From positions 1 to 64,000 of the forward strand of contig CAMPDV010001572.1 in the NCBI GenBank assembly GCA_946699065.1: 64,000 bases of DNA. Reading direction: 5' to 3'. Of the stretch, positions 59,783 to 64,000 are shown piece by piece. A program made the position numbers and the translations under genes. Below the pieces are notes generated by a model. The model saw nothing but the letters and a program-made list of their open reading frames with translations, was not told the origin of the DNA and searched no databases. Position 1 is the first letter of the stretch, and each line of letters starts with the position of its first letter. This stretch comes from Loxodes magnus. Taxonomy: Eukaryota; Ciliophora; Karyorelictea; Loxodida; Loxodidae.

Positions 59783-61171
59783 TCAGTTATGACTTCTAAT
59801 ACTTCTATAACTCAATTTTTCTAAATCAATCCTCATTATTGAAACTCCTGGTTTCTCTATAGCAAAAACATATCCATAGTTATTTCTTATTTTCATCTCC
59901 GTTAAAGCAGAAATATCTTTAAAAATTTAGCTTTATTGCCATTATTCTTTGCTTCTTTTATATATTCTTCTTGAAAATTCTTTCGTAAATCCATTTTTTA
60001 AACCTCCAAATATGACAAAAGGCTCTAAACAAACTATAGGCCTAAAAACAGCTTCAGGAAGACTCAAATTTTACTTACTCCATCTATCATTCTATATGTT
60101 ATATTTTCATATATCTTTTAAAGTTTATGCTTTCTAATTTACACCTCCAAAAGAATAAATATTTTATTCATCTTTATCTACTACTAAAGTTTAACCTCCT
60201 ATTTTGAATGGAAATTAAGAGCAGTTTTATCACTTACTTTAGTTTCCTATCTTTAACTTTTCTACTGATTATAATATTTGATTATTATTAATTCCTCCAA
60301 CTACATAAAGATATTTTTAAGCAGCTGCTATTCCAAAGTCTCTTCCCTCATTTAGATCATTAAGTTTTATTCTATTACCTTCAAAATCAAATTATCAAAT
60401 TTCTTTTATTCCTTTATTTTAATTTCTGTTATATCCTCCAATTAAATATAACTTATTCTAATATTCTATACTTTTACTATAGTTTGGAATTATAATTTAA
60501 ACTTAGACTTATCGTAATTACTCTGTTTAAATATTAAATAAACTTAATTTTTAAATTCATCAATCAAAAAAGTGAATATAGTTAGATTATATAAAGTGCT
60601 AGGTTAGTTTATGTTAGTTAGTCTAAATAATATTTGGTTACTTAGTATTGTGTTATAGTTTTTATCTTATTAGATTGTAAGTTAATTTAGACTTTAGTAT
60701 TGTAGGTGGTTATGAGTTATATTAGAGTATAGTTGGTTTTAGTGATTAGTAGAATTAGATAATATTTGAGTGTTATTTTTGGTAGATAAATGTTGGTTAA
60801 TGATTGATGATGATATTAGTTAGTGGTATTATGAGAGTATTACTAATGTTTGATTATTTGGTTGTAATGGTTTTAGATTTTTCCATAATTTACCTCCTTA
60901 TCTCTTTTAATTTCTATCTAGCATCTTAAATCTTTTATATGTATTATTAGTTTTAAAATATCATTCTTATTAAATCACTTTCTTAAGGTAAATCATCAAA
61001 TCTAAAATGGAATCCTTTTTAACAAATAGGACATTACATTATGCCTTATAATCAGTACTCAGTATTCAAACACAAACCACAGTAAATATGTCCACAAGGT
61101 AAGACAGTTGGAAGAGCATTAGTTAAGTTGTAATCTTCTAAGCAGATTAAGCATTTTGGTAACGCTTACAT
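59783..61171 (-). CDS. RING finger - kelch repeat protein, unit C copy
   Basis: ATG at 61171, TGA at 59783-59785, 1389 bp or 463 codons. Relative to units A and B it has two separate 3-bp deletions in the kelch half (near 60.29 and 60.34 kb) and otherwise stays in frame. RING residues, including TGA at residue 40, and the linker are essentially identical to the other copies. Codon-sized indels in all-open-frame DNA are evidence that the protein has been maintained. Role by inference: ubiquitin ligase with a kelch substrate-binding part. Confidence 0.8.
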
Positions 61172-61621
61172 TTTTATTATTATTTAGACTACAAAAGCTA
61201 TAAAAGGTAATTTATAACAGTTACCATCAAAAATTAGTATATAAATATCTATTATTACATTATTACTTTATTTATAGTATTTACTTAAATACTACAATAT
61301 TAGGATATTATATCAAGTAGCTATCTTACATTCTGCATGATGCCAATCTCAGATCGAGATTGGTTATTAAAATTAGCAAAGGCATGAAAGAGCTTTACAA
61401 CTTTATAAGATTTTTTATAATATTTTTAGTAAAATTTCTCTATCGCAAAATATTTAAACTACTAGGAGGAATGCACTAAAGTAAGGGACAGAAATGTTAA
61501 AACTAAATAGACTATCAAAAAAAGTAAAAATTTAGAACATCAAATAAGATCACAGCTCTGTGCAAACCCTTATAATGGAATAAGAAAAGAACGAGCAATG
61601 TCATAAAATGAGGAGGAGAAT

Positions 61622-62420
61622 ATGCAACTCAAAACTGATAAAAGAGTAGGAGTTACTTGTTTTAATAAATTTTTAGAAGAAAATTACTACAACCAAAGAC
61701 TCAGTCCAGCAGAAATGCAAGAAAATGAAATAGTTCAAGCATTTCTCAGATATCTGAAATAAGAATATGGTAAAAATATTGCAGAGTATGGAAATCTTTC
61801 AGACAGGAATAATTATTATGTGATTCAAAAATTAGGAAACACTCACACAATTCGGAAATAATAAAGCATGGAATTGTATAAATTTTGTAATACCAACAGA
61901 ACAAAGAAATATAGAGGAATTCTACAACATTAAGAAAGAACTGATTCATTGAACACTTAACATGTATTCAAGTTTGAACCAGGTAGAAACTCATCTATAG
62001 TTGTACGGAAAAATAATATGTACAGAGATCGGAACCGTAAAAGGTTCAACGTGAGCCAATGGGAAAATGAAAAATTATTTAGGATTGAAGGAGATCAAAG
62101 GTGCAGAAAATATACCAGATAAGTTAGACGAAAGATAAAGCGCTTACTTGGGTCAGTCTGGAAATCACATACACGTATCGTTGTATCGCCAACCATCAAT
62201 TTTAAAATGTATGAACTGTAACCAAAAAGGGCTCAGTTCAAATTGATACTTTAGAAAAAAAAGCTATAAAGGAAGCAATTAGAATACTAAGGAAGTAAAA
62301 ATCAGGTTGATGCATTCAGAAATCAGGAATAAAATGCCTACTATAAAGAGAAATAGATGGTGAAGGAAAAGAAAGTGGAGAAAACTGAAGAAAATTAACC
62401 TTAAAATAAAATGCTACTTT
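61622..62420 (+). pseudogene. Plus-strand LINE ORF1, unit C
   Basis: ATG at 61622: MQLKTDKRVGVTCFNKFLEE, then RLSPAEMQENEIVQAFLRYL. The knuckle-like KCMNCNQKGLSSNWYF at about 62.20 kb is the best preserved of the three copies but has Leu at the His position and TGA at the last Cys position. Frameshifts are present between these blocks. Confidence 0.55.
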
Positions 62421-62699
62421 GAATTTTTAGCAAAAGCAACAAGTTTAAGCCATATTAAAGTGACTTTAAAAGCGATATACTTTAATAGATATTTAAATAC
62501 AAAATTAAATAAATAAAACTGAGACGAAACTATCAATGTCACAAAAAACAGAAAATAAAATAGGAAATATGGCAAAAAAACTGAAACAACTAGAAAGCAG
62601 TGACAGGAAGGAAGTATACATAAACACAATGCTGTTTCAAAAAAGATAGAAAAAATATAATGGCAAGGATGAAAGTATCAAGTAAAAAAATTAAAGACA

Positions 62700-64000
62700 T
62701 AAGTAAAGGAAAAATAATAAACATTAGAATGATTTGGTTTTCACGCTATTAAAGAAGAGGAACTAAAAATGGTGGGTAGGAGGAGCAAGAAAAATAGGAA
62801 GTACAAGGAAATACTAAAATAATAAAATAGAAAGAATTAAACATAGGTACAGCAAATGTCAGAGGAATAAAATAAAACAAGGAAAAATTAAGCAAATTTA
62901 TGTGTGAAAAAAGATAGAAATTACGGCAATTTAAGAAATCTTTGTGAATCAAACTGATGAAATACCTTACATATACGGATTCAGAGCAATAATAAAATTG
63001 AGCACAAAACACTGCAAAGGAGTAGCATTTTATATAAAAGATGGAATTACCAGCAGAACCAAAGTATTGGATATAGCGGATCTCAATCAAGCAGAATTAT
63101 TTTAGAGAGGAAGTTTAATATTTTTAACACTTTATTATCAACTACCATTGATAAAAGTATATAGCACTACAACATCCGACTCTGATTAACTAATACCCTT
63201 TTATGAAAATCAATAATAATACATAATAGCAACAAACAGCAGAGGATTATAAATTTTAATATTAGAAGATTTTAATGCGCATATTTCCCAATTTTTATCG
63301 TATGAACAGAATAATACAGTCTAGTACTTACTTAACTTGATGAAAGATTTTCTTTTAGAGTATAAAGATCCAACCTTATCACAACAAAGGGGAAAGAAAA
63401 ATTAAAAAAAGAATACTTCTTAACGGATAAATATATCACACCTAGCATTATCAGCACATATTTTAACAATAGAGACTAATAGGAGATCATTAACCAGGTA
63501 AAATAAAGATAAAAATTTCGGAAGAATATCGAAAAAGCCCATAAATTAAAAAGATAAATTTTCAAAAATTAAAACAATAAAAGGCTCAAGAGAGATTCAA
63601 AGAATGATTGAAGAAAAAAGATATTAGCGAATTCGAAAATTTCGATAGCGAAGCATACTATGTAAAATGATCAGAATACATCCAAGAAGCAACCGAAGCG
63701 ATATGTGGCTTTGTAACAAATTAAGTGAGAAAATAATAATATACAGCGGAAATAATAAAATAAGAAAAAACTTCTAATAGCAGGTGAAATAAGTAAAGAT
63801 ATCTATTAGATAAGGATACTAATAAATTGATAATTATATTAAAATGAGATAAGAAGCAAGGAGAAAATTTAGATTGCATCAAAAAAAAGATAGAAAAAAT
63901 AAATTAAATATTTTATTAGATGAAATTAATTAAGGAAACTTAAACAACACTTGAAAAGGAATACAAAAATAATTAAAGTAGAGAAAATATGCCCCATGGA
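62700..64000 (+). pseudogene. Plus-strand LINE endonuclease, unit C, runs off right edge
   Basis: IGTANVRGIKQNKEKLSKFM at about 62.84 kb, YGFRAIIKLSTKHCKGVAFY near 62.98 kb, IADLNQAELF near 63.08 kb, LEDFNAHISQFLSYEQNN at 63.26 kb (catalytic GDFNAH motif) and KKEYFLTDKYITPSIISTYF near 63.41 kb. Frameshifts separate some blocks. Sequence continues in parallel with unit A up to the window end, so an RT should lie outside. Confidence 0.65.

Noticed and set aside
1-64000. Bacterial features (operons, ribosome binding sites, CRISPR arrays) and tRNA genes
   Set aside because: Nuclear-type LSU rRNA, LINEs, RING, kelch and WD40 genes indicate a eukaryote; no spaced direct-repeat array or tRNA cloverleaf was seen.

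Overview
The window is about 75-80% A+T and reads as nuclear DNA of a ciliate with a variant genetic code. Reading frames make sense only if TAA and TAG are glutamine and TGA is usually tryptophan. TGA falls on the E2-contact tryptophan of a RING finger, on kelch and WD-repeat tryptophans, on the Trp of an RT N-W-[R/L]-[P/S]-I-S motif, and at more than 20 places in one receptor-like gene. Some terminal TGAs still look like stops. TAR=Gln with context-dependent TGA is the code described for karyorelictean ciliates such as Loxodes, so I suggest that group as an inference. Because no codon is a reliable stop, open-frame length means little here. I relied on domain motifs, agreement between copies, and indels in multiples of three.

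Layout. 1-9.8 kb: a gag-like gene running off the left edge, then repeat unit A. Unit A has an endonuclease/ORF1 LINE remnant and an intact RING-kelch gene on the minus strand, head to head with a plus-strand LINE (ORF1, endonuclease, RT) that is split by a SINE-like insert. 10-16.4 kb: gag-like remnants, two SINE-like copies and AT-rich DNA. 17.6-21 kb: a LINE with gag-type ORF1 and RT. 21.5-25.3 kb: three GC-richer gag-only ORFs. 25.6-29.1 kb: possible host genes. 29.2-34.1 kb: a 4.9-kb host-type gene for a secreted-entry, cysteine-rich, multi-pass membrane protein with a perfect 23x9-bp in-frame minisatellite. 34.2-45 kb: possible genes, SINE, head-to-head gag-type ORFs, a GC-rich structured insert, a WD40 gene, another gag ORF and a possible membrane protein. 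45-52.8 kb: gag remnant, repeat unit B and a hypothetical gene. 52.8-53.5 kb: a fragment of the 3' part of LSU rRNA. 54-58.2 kb: gag remnant, SINE and a WD40 fragment cut by unit C. 58.2-64 kb: repeat unit C, leaving the window on the right.

Most of the DNA is retroelement-derived. The striking exception inside the repeats is the RING-kelch gene. All three copies stay in frame (1395, 1395 and 1389 bp), with only codon-sized deletions separating copy C, and about 840 bp is almost identical in all copies while the flanking LINE modules have decayed. The second theme is a family of about eleven short gag-only ORFs sharing a coiled coil, an M-[ED]-I-E motif and a CCHC knuckle.
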